Origin: Acetobacteraceae bacterium | Lineage (GTDB): Bacteria; Pseudomonadota; Alphaproteobacteria; Acetobacterales; Acetobacteraceae | Direction: 5' to 3' | DNA length: 53,380 nucleotides | Assembly: GCA_019750465.1 (NCBI GenBank) | Contig: JAIEOP010000181.1 | Location: 1-53,380, forward strand | Shown here: positions 30,001 through 37,988 of the stretch, piece by piece | How positions within the stretch are numbered: the first letter of the stretch is position 1 | How the letters are laid out: every line of letters starts with the position of its first letter | Notes under the pieces: model-generated | Databases searched by the model: none | What the model was told of the DNA's origin: nothing | What the model saw: the letters and a program-made list of their open reading frames with translations, nothing else | Made by a program: the position numbers and the translations under genes

Positions 30001-31913
30001 TCCTGGCCGGGACGGCATCCGCCTGGCTGGACGGCGCGCCAGGGGACGACACCCTGGAGGGCGGCGCCGCGGCCGACACGCTCGTGGGCGGCGAGGGCCT
30101 GGACAGCCTGGCCGGCGGCGGCGCGGCCGACCTGCTGCAGGGCGGCGACGGAGACGACACCCTGGACGGCGGCGCCGGCGCCGACACACTGATCGGCGGG
30201 ACGGGCGACGATCTCTACTTCGTCGACGATCCGGCCGACGTGGTCATCGAGTCGGGCCTTGCCTCGGGAGGCAACGACACGCTGATCGCCGCCATCGCCA
30301 TGATCCTGCCGGAGGGCATCGAGTTTGCGATCATTGCGCCCGCCCTGAGCGGCGGGCTGGAACTCCAGGGACAGTCGCAGGCGAACAGCATCGCCGGGGG
30401 CGTGGCGGCGGACCGGCTGCTCGGCTGGGGCGGCGACGATACGCTCGCCGGCGGCATGGGCGACGATACCCTGCTCGGCAATGTCGGCGCCGACAGCCTG
30501 CTCGGCGAGGAGGGCGCGGACCGGCTGCTGGGCGGCCCCGGTTCGGACACCGTGCTCGGCGGCGACGGCACCGACACCATCTACGGCGAGGACGATGCCG
30601 ACGACCTTCAGGGCGGCCTTGGCAACGACTGGATGGCCGGCGGCGCCGGCGCCGATGCCATGGCGGGCGGCGAGGGCAATGATTCGCTCTGGGGCGAGAT
30701 CGGCGACGATACGGTGCTGGGCGGGCCGGGAAGCGACTGGCTGCTCGGCCGCGACGGCAACGACTCGCTCGACGGCGGCGATGGCAACGATGTCCTTTAT
30801 GGCGAGCTGGACAACGACCTTCTGCTGGGTGGGACCGGCACCGATTTCCTCTACGGCGGCTTCGGCGACGATGCGCTGGATGGCGGCGCCGATCCGGACA
30901 GCCTGCGCGGCGATCTCGGCAATGATCGGATCGTCGGCGGCCTCGGCAATGATTTCGGCTATGGCGGCCTGGGCGACGATACGCTCGAGGGTGGCGACGG
31001 CGTGGACACGCTCTGGGGCGAGGATGGCGCCGACCTGCTGATCGGCGGCGACGGCAATGACTGGCTGCTCGGCGGACCGGGTGACGATGCCGTGCAGGGC
31101 GGTGCCGGGATCGACAACCTCTGGGGGCACGACGGCAACGACACGCTGGATGGTGGCAGCGAGAACGACTGGATCCGCGGCGGCGCCGGCGGCGACCTGC
31201 TGCTCGGCGGCGCGGGCGTGGACAATCTCTGGGGCGAGGCTGGCGACGACACGCTGGACGGTGGCACCGGCCCCGACCTGATGAATGGCGGGCTCGGCAA
31301 CGACACCTACATCGCGGACAACATCGGCGACCTGCTGTTCGAGCAGGCCGGCTGGGGCGAGGACCTGGTGATCGCCAGCGTTCCGTTCAGCCTGGCGCCG
31401 TTCCTGGACCACCTCCTGCTGCTGGACGCCGCCGGCAGTGCCGTATCGAACGGCAACCTCCTGCCGAACCGGATCACCGGCAATGTGTGGGCAAACCGCC
31501 TGGTCGGCTGGAACGGCGATGATACGCTGCTCGGCGGGGCCGGGAACGACACGCTGCTGGGTGCCGACAACAACGACTGGCTGGAGGGCGGCGGCGATGA
31601 CGATTCGCTGGTCGGCGGCAACGGCAACGACACGCTGAGCGGCGGCGCCGGTAGCGATACCCTGCGCGGTGACGCGGGCGCCGACCTGTTCGTCTTCGGT
31701 GCCGGCGACGGGGCCGACCTGATCCAGGGCTTCGAGCCGGGCATCGACCGGATCATGCTGCGCGGCATCGCGGCCGATGCACTCCCCAGCGTACTGGCGG
31801 CGGCTGCGGAGATCGGCGGCTCCACCATCTTCGATCTCGGCGGCGGCGACCTCCTGACCCTCGAGGGCATCGCACGATGGCGCATCGCGCTGGACGATCT
31901 GCTGCCGGGTTGA
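27051..31913 (+). CDS. Large RTX (haemolysin-type) calcium-binding repeat protein
   Basis: A 1620-residue acidic Gly/Asp-rich protein with no signal peptide and dozens of GGxGxDxLx nonapeptides. RTX blocks lie at about 15-55, 100-155, 305-410, 595-620, 995-1065, 1125-1425 and 1495-1550. Between them are two copies of a non-RTX domain (about 176-305 and 456-585) that each end in an EF-hand-like loop. At 715-990 there are repeats of the form VxLxxGxAxDGWGxTDTLxxI. The C-terminus FVFGAGDGADLIQGFEPGIDRIML is the usual type I secretion-type end. No catalytic domain is recognised, so it is probably a secreted surface or matrix protein. A long antisense frame here is a repeat artefact. Its secretion apparatus is not in the window. 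Confidence 0.87.
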   Translation: MATIIGAAQDDFLAGGLEDDLILGLGGADTLSGDAGDDTLDAGTGADSLVGGAGADRGVVDRSAATADLLAFVLGPGFTTTIDGALLAGIEHVTLSTGAGADRLVGGAGEDSFSAGDGADALAGGAGADTLLGEGGADTLLGGAGADLLEGGAGADRFALQDATGAAADSTLLAMDTIRGFGAAAGDLLWLRGQSVAGAVLALDGPGRFGIAGQPTLPVGFGGSLAPATAPVAGMALPDPSAGAAYRVFWLPSSMPGEDAGWVILDLDRNAILGADDLVTRIEFAAPGGMIGATDFAAGSFALLGGTGPDSIAGTTGLDTIHGFGGADLIQGGDGSDSLLGGDGDDTLLGEEGLDTLRGGAGADSLSGSAGADVLEGGTGEDRLDGGAGADLLLGGAGADLLLGGDDADTIEAAGRSDTPALLAPEGGDTLFGGAGADLFVLQGGGDAAWSGLGAIALVVDFGRAEGDRLRFGEAGTGFNAGTLTGADGFARPLVWSGSPGFAQTALSAGLRLPAQPLPGLDAVQVFWIPAVSLADAPAGGWLVLDLDQDGLLGMADAVVRVGAEDAPVTIGVADALAGSFMQFGAATAPLGSAAADRLRGGSASETFLGTAGRDTIDGGAGAPNAVSYDGQAGPIAFGASAAASGFGWVTKADGAVDLLRAIHGVTGTAQDDTLDAGTAPAQAFYVLSLDGRAGADLILGNGARSVQASYAASPAAVRVDLAAGTAEDGWGATDTLVGIRRVAVTSAFDDTVIGSIANEVFLSGAGGSKRFEGAGGTDEYRYVGTGAVAIVLAEEIVGLFRLPPRADKPGGGRDTLLGISVAVGGTGGDLLRGGAAAERLAGGPGDDTLDGGDGLDTVFYDVLSAAAGLAQRGVVLDLSAGTATDPWGGTDTLADIENAWGSTLADDMTGRAIAGVTTYLRGLAGDDTLRAPAGATRVAADYLGDPAGIEADLGAASVLDGWGGQDALVDIAALRGSDFADVVLAGTASAWLDGAPGDDTLEGGAAADTLVGGEGLDSLAGGGAADLLQGGDGDDTLDGGAGADTLIGGTGDDLYFVDDPADVVIESGLASGGNDTLIAAIAMILPEGIEFAIIAPALSGGLELQGQSQANSIAGGVAADRLLGWGGDDTLAGGMGDDTLLGNVGADSLLGEEGADRLLGGPGSDTVLGGDGTDTIYGEDDADDLQGGLGNDWMAGGAGADAMAGGEGNDSLWGEIGDDTVLGGPGSDWLLGRDGNDSLDGGDGNDVLYGELDNDLLLGGTGTDFLYGGFGDDALDGGADPDSLRGDLGNDRIVGGLGNDFGYGGLGDDTLEGGDGVDTLWGEDGADLLIGGDGNDWLLGGPGDDAVQGGAGIDNLWGHDGNDTLDGGSENDWIRGGAGGDLLLGGAGVDNLWGEAGDDTLDGGTGPDLMNGGLGNDTYIADNIGDLLFEQAGWGEDLVIASVPFSLAPFLDHLLLLDAAGSAVSNGNLLPNRITGNVWANRLVGWNGDDTLLGGAGNDTLLGADNNDWLEGGGDDDSLVGGNGNDTLSGGAGSDTLRGDAGADLFVFGAGDGADLIQGFEPGIDRIMLRGIAADALPSVLAAAAEIGGSTIFDLGGGDLLTLEGIARWRIALDDLLPG
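27576..28805 (+). repeat. Duplicated non-RTX domain within the RTX protein
   Basis: Codons about 176-305 and 456-585 encode two related domains separated by an RTX block. Shared landmarks are VFW(L/I)P, GW(V/L)(I/V)LDLD and AGSF at the end. The loops begin at Asp266 (DLDRNAILGADD) and Asp546 (DLDQDGLLGMAD), 280 residues apart. The second has the D-x-D-x-D-G pattern with aspartate at position 12 expected of an EF-hand or dockerin-like calcium loop. Confidence 0.75.
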
Positions 31914-31964
31914 TGCCTCCCGTCATGGTCACCACGATGTCGCCGCCCGTGCGCAGGCCAGGCT

Positions 31965-33113
31965 TCATGCCGGCTCCAGCCGCAGCACCCGCCCGCGCGG
32001 CTCGTCCGTAAGGATGTAGAGCAACCCGTCCGGTCCCTGGATCACGTCGCGGAAGCGCGCGACGCCGCGCAGCAGCCGCTCCTCCCCGGTCGCCCGGTCG
32101 CCATCGGTGGACAGGCGCACCAGGCCCGGCGGGTTCAGCGCGGCGAGGAACAGGCTGCCGCGCCAGCCCGGGAAGGCATCGCCCGTGTAGAACGCGATGC
32201 CGGAGGGGCTGACCGCGGGCACCCAGACATGGATCGGGTCCGCCATGCCCGGCTTCGAGGTGCCCTCGCCGATCGGCAAGCCGCCCGCATAGGTGCGCCC
32301 GTGGCTGACCACCGGCCAGCCGTAATTCGCGCCGGCACGGATGACGTTCACCTCGTCGCCGCCGCGCGGCCCGAATTCCGCCGACCACAGGCTCCCGGTC
32401 CAGGGGTTGAAGGCCAGCCCCTGCGGGTTGCGGTGGCCAAGGGTATAGATCTCCGCGCGCACGCCCTGCCGCCCGACGAAGGGGTTGTCCGGCAGCGGCG
32501 CGCCATTGCGCGCCAGGCGCAGGATCTTCCCCGCGAGGTCGTCCGGCCGCTGCGCCCGGTGCTCGTCGCTGAACCGCTCGCCGGTGGAGAGGAACAGCGC
32601 GCCGTCGCGCGGGTCGAAGGCGATGCGGCAGCCGTAGTGGTTGCGCCCGCCCTCCTGCGGCGGCGTCGCGTCCAGGATGGGCCGCGCATCCTGCAGCGCC
32701 GTCGCGTCGGGCGAGAGGCGCGCGCGCACCAGCCGCGTCAGCGCGCCGCCCTGCACCAGCGCGGCGTGGCAAAGGTAGATCTCCCGCGTCGTGGCGAAAT
32801 CGGGCGCGAACGCCACGTCCAGCAGCCCGCCCTGGCCGCGCGCCTCCACCGCCGGCACGCCGCCGAGCGGGGCGGAGAGGCTGCCGTCGCGCGCGATCAC
32901 GCGCATCCGCCCCGGCCGTTCGGTGACCAGCAGGCGTCCATCCGGCAGGAAGGCCGCGCCCCAGGGGTGCTCGAGCCCGGCGGCGAAGTTGCTCGCGCGG
33001 AAGCGTGCCCGCTCCGAGGCGATGGGCTCGCCCGCCTGGACCTGCGCGCGGGCGCGGGGCGTCGGAGCCAACAGGGCGGAGGCGGCGAGGAGAAGGCTGC
33101 GGCGCGGGGTCAT
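31965..33113 (-). CDS. PQQ-dependent sugar dehydrogenase (soluble GDH/Asd family)
   Basis: A 382-residue periplasmic beta-propeller oxidoreductase. The N-terminus RRSLLLAASALLAPTPRARAQ is a cleavable signal peptide with twin arginines. The body has HPWGAAFLPDGRLLVTERPG, GGLLDVAFAPDF, NHYGCRIAFDPRDGALFLS, GHRNPQGLAFNP and GGDEVNVIRAGANYGWP, all typical of the glucose/sorbosone dehydrogenase family. Members oxidise aldoses using pyrroloquinoline quinone; the actual sugar is unknown. Start at ATG 33113. It converges on the RTX gene and diverges from the amidohydrolase across 97 bases. Confidence 0.9.
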   Translation of the reverse strand: MTPRRSLLLAASALLAPTPRARAQVQAGEPIASERARFRASNFAAGLEHPWGAAFLPDGRLLVTERPGRMRVIARDGSLSAPLGGVPAVEARGQGGLLDVAFAPDFATTREIYLCHAALVQGGALTRLVRARLSPDATALQDARPILDATPPQEGGRNHYGCRIAFDPRDGALFLSTGERFSDEHRAQRPDDLAGKILRLARNGAPLPDNPFVGRQGVRAEIYTLGHRNPQGLAFNPWTGSLWSAEFGPRGGDEVNVIRAGANYGWPVVSHGRTYAGGLPIGEGTSKPGMADPIHVWVPAVSPSGIAFYTGDAFPGWRGSLFLAALNPPGLVRLSTDGDRATGEERLLRGVARFRDVIQGPDGLLYILTDEPRGRVLRLEPA

Positions 33114-33210
33114 GCGCCGCAGATGGGCCGGCCCAGCCACCGCGCCAAGCCCCACGAGCCAGCGAGGCGGCCCCTGGCGAGGTCGCGCCGGGAATGCCAG
33201 CCTGCGCAGC

Positions 33211-34836
33211 ATGAGCGAGATCACGGTCTTCCGCGCCCGGCGCATCCTGACCATGGACCCCGCCTGCCCGGCGGCGACGCATGTCGCGGTGCGGGACGGG
33301 CGCGTCCTCGCGGTTGGTGGCGAGGTCGAGACCAGTGCCTGGGGCCCGGCGCACGCCGACGACCGCTTCCACGGCCTCGTGCTGATGCCGGGCCTGGTGG
33401 AGGGCCACAGCCATGCCTGGGAGGGCGGCGTCTGGTCCTTCGCCTATGCCGGCTTCTTCGCCCGCCACGACCCCGAGGGCCGCGAATGGCCGGGCTGCGA
33501 CAGCATCGCCGCCATGGTCGCACGGCTGCGCGAGGCCGAGCGCGGCCTGCCCGGCAACGACCCGCTTTTCGCCTGGGGCTTCGATCCGATCTACTTCGGC
33601 GAGCGGCGCGTGACGGCGGCCGATCTCGATGGGGTCTCGGCGACGCGGCCGGTGGTGCTGCTGCACTCCAACGGCCATGTGATGAACGTGAACACGCCGG
33701 TGCTCGAGCGCAGCGGCCTCGCCACCGCGAATATCGAGGGCGTGATCCGCGACGCGCGCGGCCAGGCCACCGGCGAGCTGCGCGAGATGGCGGCGAAATA
33801 CGCGGTCTACCGCGCCATCGGCAATCCGCAGCACGGGCTGATGGCGGGCCCCGGGCCGCTGCGCCGCTTCGCCGCCCTGGCGAACCGCGCCGGCGTGACC
33901 ACGGCGACGGACCTGTTCACCGACCTGCCCGACCCGGTGGTGGCGAATTACGTGGAGACGCTGCGCGCGCCCGAGGTGCCGCTGCGCCTGCTGCCGGCGC
34001 TGAACGCGCAGGCACAGTCGGCGGCGGACGGCATCGCGAAGATCGGCCGGCTGCGCGCGCTGAATCACGACAAGCTGCGCTTCGGCCTGGTGAAGCTGAT
34101 GACGGATGGCTCCATCCAGGGCCTCTCCGGCCGCCTGAAATGGCCGGGCTACATGGGCGGCAAGCCGAACGGCATCTGGAACATCGAGCCCGCCGCGCTG
34201 CGCGAGATCCTGCACGCCTACCACGCCGCCGGCCTGCAATGCCACATCCACACCAATGGCGACGAGGCGAGCGAGGTGGCGATCGACGCCATCGAGGCGG
34301 CGCTGACGCGCACCCCGCGCCCGGACCACCGCCACACGCTGCAGCACTGCCAGATGGCCGATGCGGCGCAGTTCCGGCGCATGAAGGCGCTCGGCATCTG
34401 TGCCAACCTGTTCGCCAACCACATCTGGTACTGGGGCGAGCAGCACGCGGCGATGACCATGGGCCCGGACAAGGCGCGGCGCATCGATGCCTGCGCCACG
34501 GCGCTGCGCGAGGGCGTGCCGCTGGCCATGCATTCCGACGCGCCGGTGACGCCGCTGGCGCCGCTGTTCACGGCCTGGTGCGCGGTGAACCGCCTTACGC
34601 CCGCGGGCCGGGTGCTGGGGCCGGAGGAGCGCATCCCGGTCGCCGCGGCGCTGCGCGCCATTACCCTCGGCGCGGCCTATACGCTCAGGCTCGATGGCGA
34701 GATCGGCAGCATCGAGGTCGGCAAGCGTGCCGATTTCTGCGTGCTCGGCGAGGATCCGGATGGGGTGCGGCCGGAGGCGCTGAAGGACATCCCGGTCTGG
34801 GGCACGGTGGTCGGCGGCGTGCCGTTTCCCGCGTGA
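33211..34836 (+). CDS. YtcJ-like amidohydrolase family protein
   Basis: A 541-residue metal-dependent amidohydrolase (amidohydrolase 3 / YtcJ group). The start TVFRARRILTMDPACPAATHVAVRDGRVLAVGG is the standard beta-sandwich, LMPGLVEGHSHAWEG the first metal motif, QCHIHTNGDEA and DHRHTLQHCQM carry later histidines, and HSDAPVTPL the catalytic aspartate. The C-terminus GEIGSIEVGKRADFCVL is also typical. It hydrolyses an unknown amide or carbamate-like substrate. Its TGA overlaps the GTG start of the GTPase gene (GTGA), so the two are translationally coupled. Confidence 0.87.
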   Translation: MSEITVFRARRILTMDPACPAATHVAVRDGRVLAVGGEVETSAWGPAHADDRFHGLVLMPGLVEGHSHAWEGGVWSFAYAGFFARHDPEGREWPGCDSIAAMVARLREAERGLPGNDPLFAWGFDPIYFGERRVTAADLDGVSATRPVVLLHSNGHVMNVNTPVLERSGLATANIEGVIRDARGQATGELREMAAKYAVYRAIGNPQHGLMAGPGPLRRFAALANRAGVTTATDLFTDLPDPVVANYVETLRAPEVPLRLLPALNAQAQSAADGIAKIGRLRALNHDKLRFGLVKLMTDGSIQGLSGRLKWPGYMGGKPNGIWNIEPAALREILHAYHAAGLQCHIHTNGDEASEVAIDAIEAALTRTPRPDHRHTLQHCQMADAAQFRRMKALGICANLFANHIWYWGEQHAAMTMGPDKARRIDACATALREGVPLAMHSDAPVTPLAPLFTAWCAVNRLTPAGRVLGPEERIPVAAALRAITLGAAYTLRLDGEIGSIEVGKRADFCVLGEDPDGVRPEALKDIPVWGTVVGGVPFPA

Positions 34837-35741
34837 GGGTATCGCGCGCCACCCGCACGCCGCTGACCGTGCTCGGCGGCTTCCTCGGCGCCGGCAAGAC
34901 CACGCTGGTGAACGCGCTGCTGCGCCAGGCGCAGGGATTGCGCCTCACCGTGCTGGTGAACGATTTCGGCAGCGTGAACATCGATGCCGCGCTGATCGCC
35001 GACCGGTCCGGCGACACCATCGCGCTGACCAATGGCTGCGTCTGCTGCGCCGTCGGCGACGACTTTGCCGCGGGGCTGGCCGCCGCGCTGGATCGGCACC
35101 CCGCGCCCGACCACGTGCTGATCGAGTGCAGCGGCGTCGCCGATCCGGCCGCCATCGCCGCCATCGCCCAGGTGGACCCCGAACTGACCCTCGCCGGCGT
35201 GGTGGTGCTGGCGGACACGACGGGCGTCGCGGCGCGGCTGGCCGATCCGCTGCTGGCCGACACGCTGCGCCGGCAGCTCCGCGCCGCCGATCTGCTGGTG
35301 CTGACCAAGACCGATCTCGCCGGCGACACCGCGGGGCTGGCGGCACTGCTGCGCCCGCTGGCGCCGCGCGCCGCAATGGCGCGCGCAACGCATGGCGACC
35401 TGCCGATCGCGGTGGCGCTGGGCGAGCATGCGGCCGGGCCGCGTGCGGCGGCACCCCCGGCACGGCACGGCACGCTTTTCGCGAGCGTGACCCTGCGCCC
35501 CCGGCGGCCGCTTGATGCCGCCGCATTGCGGGCTTCGCTCGATGCCCTGCCGGACGGCGTGCTGCGCGCCAAGGGCATCCTGCCGCTCGCCGATGGCACG
35601 CAGGCCCTGGTCCAGCGCGTCGGGCGCAGGCTGGAGATCACCTGCCCGGCACCGGATGCGCCGCATGCGCTGGTGCTGATCGGCACCGGCACGGCGCCCT
35701 GGGACGCGGCGGCGGCGCTGCGCCCGCTCGGGCTGGAGTAG
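34833..35741 (+). CDS. COG0523 (CobW-like) GTP-binding metallochaperone
   Basis: A 302-residue G3E GTPase. Walker A is GGFLGAGKTT, the metal-binding CxCC motif is NGCVCCAVGDD, the Walker B region reads VLIECSGVADP, and the guanine-specificity motif is TKTD. COG0523 proteins insert or allocate metals such as zinc, or cobalt in the CobW branch. Coupled by a GTGA overlap to a metal-dependent amidohydrolase, it may supply that enzyme's metal, though this is inference. The C-terminal CobW_C domain is short and ends at 35741. The gene converges on the Bug receptor with only three bases between stops. Confidence 0.9.
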   Translation: MRVSRATRTPLTVLGGFLGAGKTTLVNALLRQAQGLRLTVLVNDFGSVNIDAALIADRSGDTIALTNGCVCCAVGDDFAAGLAAALDRHPAPDHVLIECSGVADPAAIAAIAQVDPELTLAGVVVLADTTGVAARLADPLLADTLRRQLRAADLLVLTKTDLAGDTAGLAALLRPLAPRAAMARATHGDLPIAVALGEHAAGPRAAAPPARHGTLFASVTLRPRRPLDAAALRASLDALPDGVLRAKGILPLADGTQALVQRVGRRLEITCPAPDAPHALVLIGTGTAPWDAAAALRPLGLE

Positions 35742-35744
35742 CCG

Positions 35745-36722
35745 CTATTCCGCGCGGATGCCGCTTTCCTGCACCACCACGGCGAAGCGCCGCCAGTCCT
35801 CGGCGATGGTGCGGGCGAAGCCCTCGCGGCTGCCGCCCATCGGCTCGGCGCCGAAGCTGGTGATGCGCTCGATGACGTCGGGCAGCTTCAGGATCGCGTC
35901 CACCTCGGCGTTCAGCCGATCGAGGATCGCCGGCGGCGTGCGCGACGGGGCGATGAAGCCGGACCAGAAGGTCACGTCGTAGCCGGGCAGGGTCTCGGCG
36001 AAGGTCGGCACATCGGGCAGGATGGGTGAGCGCCGCGGGCCGGTCACCGCGATCGGGCGGATGCGCCCCGCCTCCAGCAGCGGCCGCGTGGCGAAGGGGC
36101 TGTCGCTGGCAAGCTGCACGTCGCCGCGCATCAGCGCGTTCAGCGAGGGCTGGTTGCCGTTGAACGGCACCAGCGTCAGCTCGATGCCGGCGCGCCTGGT
36201 CCACATCACCACCGACAGCTCGTTGATGCCGCCGCGCCCGGGGTGGGAGAGGTTGATCAGCCCCGGCTGCTGCCGCGCCAGCGCGGCGATCTCGGCCAGC
36301 GTCCGCGGCGGGAAGTCGTTGTTCGCCACCAGGATCATCGGCGAGGACTGCGCCAGCGAGATCGCCGCGAAGTCGCGCACCGGATCCACCGTGGCGCCCC
36401 GGTTGATCAGCGGCGTCACCACGGTGGAGGAGGAGGCGTACATCACCGTGTAGCCGTCGGGCGCGGCGCGGGCCACCATCTCGGCCGCCACCAGCGTGCC
36501 GGCGCCGGGGCGGTTCTCGATGACGAAGGGCTGGCCGAGGCGCTCCGCGAGCCTGGCGGCGACCAGGCGCGCCATGATGTCGGTCGCGCCGCCGGCGGCG
36601 AAGCCGATCACCACGCGCACGGGCCGGTTCGGGTAGTCGGCCTGCGCGTGCGCCGATCGGCGCAGCGAGGGCCAAGCCAGCGTCGCGCCGAGCAGCGCGC
36701 CGCGCCGTGTGGATCCTGCCAT
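35745..36722 (-). CDS. Bug-family (TTT) periplasmic solute-binding receptor
   Basis: A 325-residue receptor of the tripartite tricarboxylate transporter type. The signal region STRRGALLGATLAWPSLRRSAHAQ contains twin arginines. YPNRPVRVVIGFAAGGATDIMARLVA and QPFVIENRPGAGTLVAAEMVARAAPDGYT are the two family signatures. AALARQQPGLINLSHPGRGG and AVTGPRRSPILPDVPTFAETLPGYD are also typical. Bug proteins bind carboxylates and similar small molecules; the TctA/TctB membrane partners are not adjacent. GGAGGAAGG precedes the ATG. The gene is divergent from the nitronate monooxygenase operon, which contains a second Bug gene. Confidence 0.93.
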   Translation of the reverse strand: MAGSTRRGALLGATLAWPSLRRSAHAQADYPNRPVRVVIGFAAGGATDIMARLVAARLAERLGQPFVIENRPGAGTLVAAEMVARAAPDGYTVMYASSSTVVTPLINRGATVDPVRDFAAISLAQSSPMILVANNDFPPRTLAEIAALARQQPGLINLSHPGRGGINELSVVMWTRRAGIELTLVPFNGNQPSLNALMRGDVQLASDSPFATRPLLEAGRIRPIAVTGPRRSPILPDVPTFAETLPGYDVTFWSGFIAPSRTPPAILDRLNAEVDAILKLPDVIERITSFGAEPMGGSREGFARTIAEDWRRFAVVVQESGIRAE

Positions 36723-36837
36723 GCCTTCCTCCCCGCCCGTTCCGGGTCGGGGCCAGCATAGACGGGTTCCCCGCCGCCCGGCGATTGCCGTCCGCCCGCC
36801 GGCACGGCAGGCTGGGCGCGAACGGGAGAAAGCCGCC

Positions 36838-37986
36838 ATGGGCCTGCACACGCGCGTCTGCGACATGCTGGGCATCGGGGTGCCCATCCTGCTGGCCGGC
36901 ATGGGCCGCGCCAGCACGCCGGAGCTGGCCGCCGCCGTCTCCAATGCCGGCGGGCTCGGCGTGATCGGCGCGGCGAGTTGCGGCCCGAACCAGCTTCGCA
37001 GCTGGATCCGGCGCACCCGCGCGCTCACCGACCGGCCCTTCGGCGTCGATACGCTGCTGCCGGCCTCGGTGCGACGGGGCGAGAAGCCCTCCAACACGGG
37101 CGGCCCCACCGCGGCCGAGATGCTGCCGCAGCACCGCCGCTTCGCCGCCGACTTCATGGCGAAGGAGGGGCTGGAGGCGGTGGATGCGGCCACCTTCGAC
37201 CGCGTCATGGACCGCGACCCCGCCGACCGCGACGGGCCGGCGCCGCTGTCCCGCGAATTCTTCGAGGCCCAGATGGAGGTGGTGATCGAGGAGCGCGTGC
37301 CGCTCTACGCCGCCGGCCTCGGCAGCCCCGCGCCCTGGATGGACCGGCTGAAGGCGAACGGCACGGTGGTGATGTGCGTGGTCGGCACCACGCGCCATGC
37401 GCGGCAGGTGGTGGAATCGGGCATCGACCTGATCGTCGCGCAGGGGCATGACGGCGGCGGGCACAACTCGCCGATCGGCACGATGGCGCTGATCCCGCAG
37501 GTGGTGGATGCGGTGCAGGGCCGCATCCCCGTGCTCGGCGCGGGGGGAATCACGGATGGCCGCGGCGTGGCGGCGGCGCTCATGCTGGGCGCCGAGGGCG
37601 CCTGGATCGGCACCGCCTTCCTGGCGACGCAGGAAAGCGGCATCTCGGCGGCGCAGAAGCAGGCGCTGGTGGACGGAAAGGACGAGGGCACCACCGTATC
37701 GCGCTCCGTCACCGGCAAGCCGGCGCGCATGGTGAAGAACCGCTGGGCCGCCGCCTATGCCGAAGCGGCGATCGAGCCGCTGCCGATGCCGTACCAGGGC
37801 ATGGTGTCGAGCCAGGTGACCGCGGCGGCGACGGCCGCCGGACGCGCCGATGTCTGGGGCGGCTTCGCCGGACAGGGCCTCGGGATGATCCACGGCGTGC
37901 GGCCGGCGGCATCGGTGCTGGAGGGCATCGTCGCCGGCGCCGAGCGCGAGCTGGCACGTGCCGGGGCGCTGCTGCGCAGGGGCTGA
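36838..37986 (+). CDS. Nitronate monooxygenase-family FMN protein
   Basis: A 382-residue TIM-barrel flavoprotein of the 2-nitropropane dioxygenase/nitronate monooxygenase family. It starts MLGIGVPILLAGMGRASTPELAAAVSNAGGLGVIG. The active region is GIDLIVAQGHDGGGHNSPIGTM with the conserved histidine; GRIPVLGAGGITDGRGVAAALMLGAEGAWIGTAFL binds the FMN phosphate. Members oxidise alkyl nitronates, or act as NAD(P)H-dependent enoyl reductases (FabK-like). Leading an acyl-CoA operon, an enoyl or unusual acyl substrate is as likely as a nitronate. GGGAGAAAG precedes the ATG. The next gene starts three bases after its stop. Confidence 0.88.
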   Translation: MGLHTRVCDMLGIGVPILLAGMGRASTPELAAAVSNAGGLGVIGAASCGPNQLRSWIRRTRALTDRPFGVDTLLPASVRRGEKPSNTGGPTAAEMLPQHRRFAADFMAKEGLEAVDAATFDRVMDRDPADRDGPAPLSREFFEAQMEVVIEERVPLYAAGLGSPAPWMDRLKANGTVVMCVVGTTRHARQVVESGIDLIVAQGHDGGGHNSPIGTMALIPQVVDAVQGRIPVLGAGGITDGRGVAAALMLGAEGAWIGTAFLATQESGISAAQKQALVDGKDEGTTVSRSVTGKPARMVKNRWAAAYAEAAIEPLPMPYQGMVSSQVTAAATAAGRADVWGGFAGQGLGMIHGVRPAASVLEGIVAGAERELARAGALLRRG

Positions 37987-37988
37987 CC

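Noticed and set aside
27801-31412. A 1203-codon open frame antisense to the large RTX gene
   Set aside because: It mirrors the repeats of the RTX gene, is composed of low-complexity Val/Ala/Gln sequence and has no ribosome binding site. It is a GC-rich shadow.
35745-36838. Bug receptor and operon considered as a complete tripartite transporter
   Set aside because: No TctA or TctB membrane protein gene is present beside either Bug gene.
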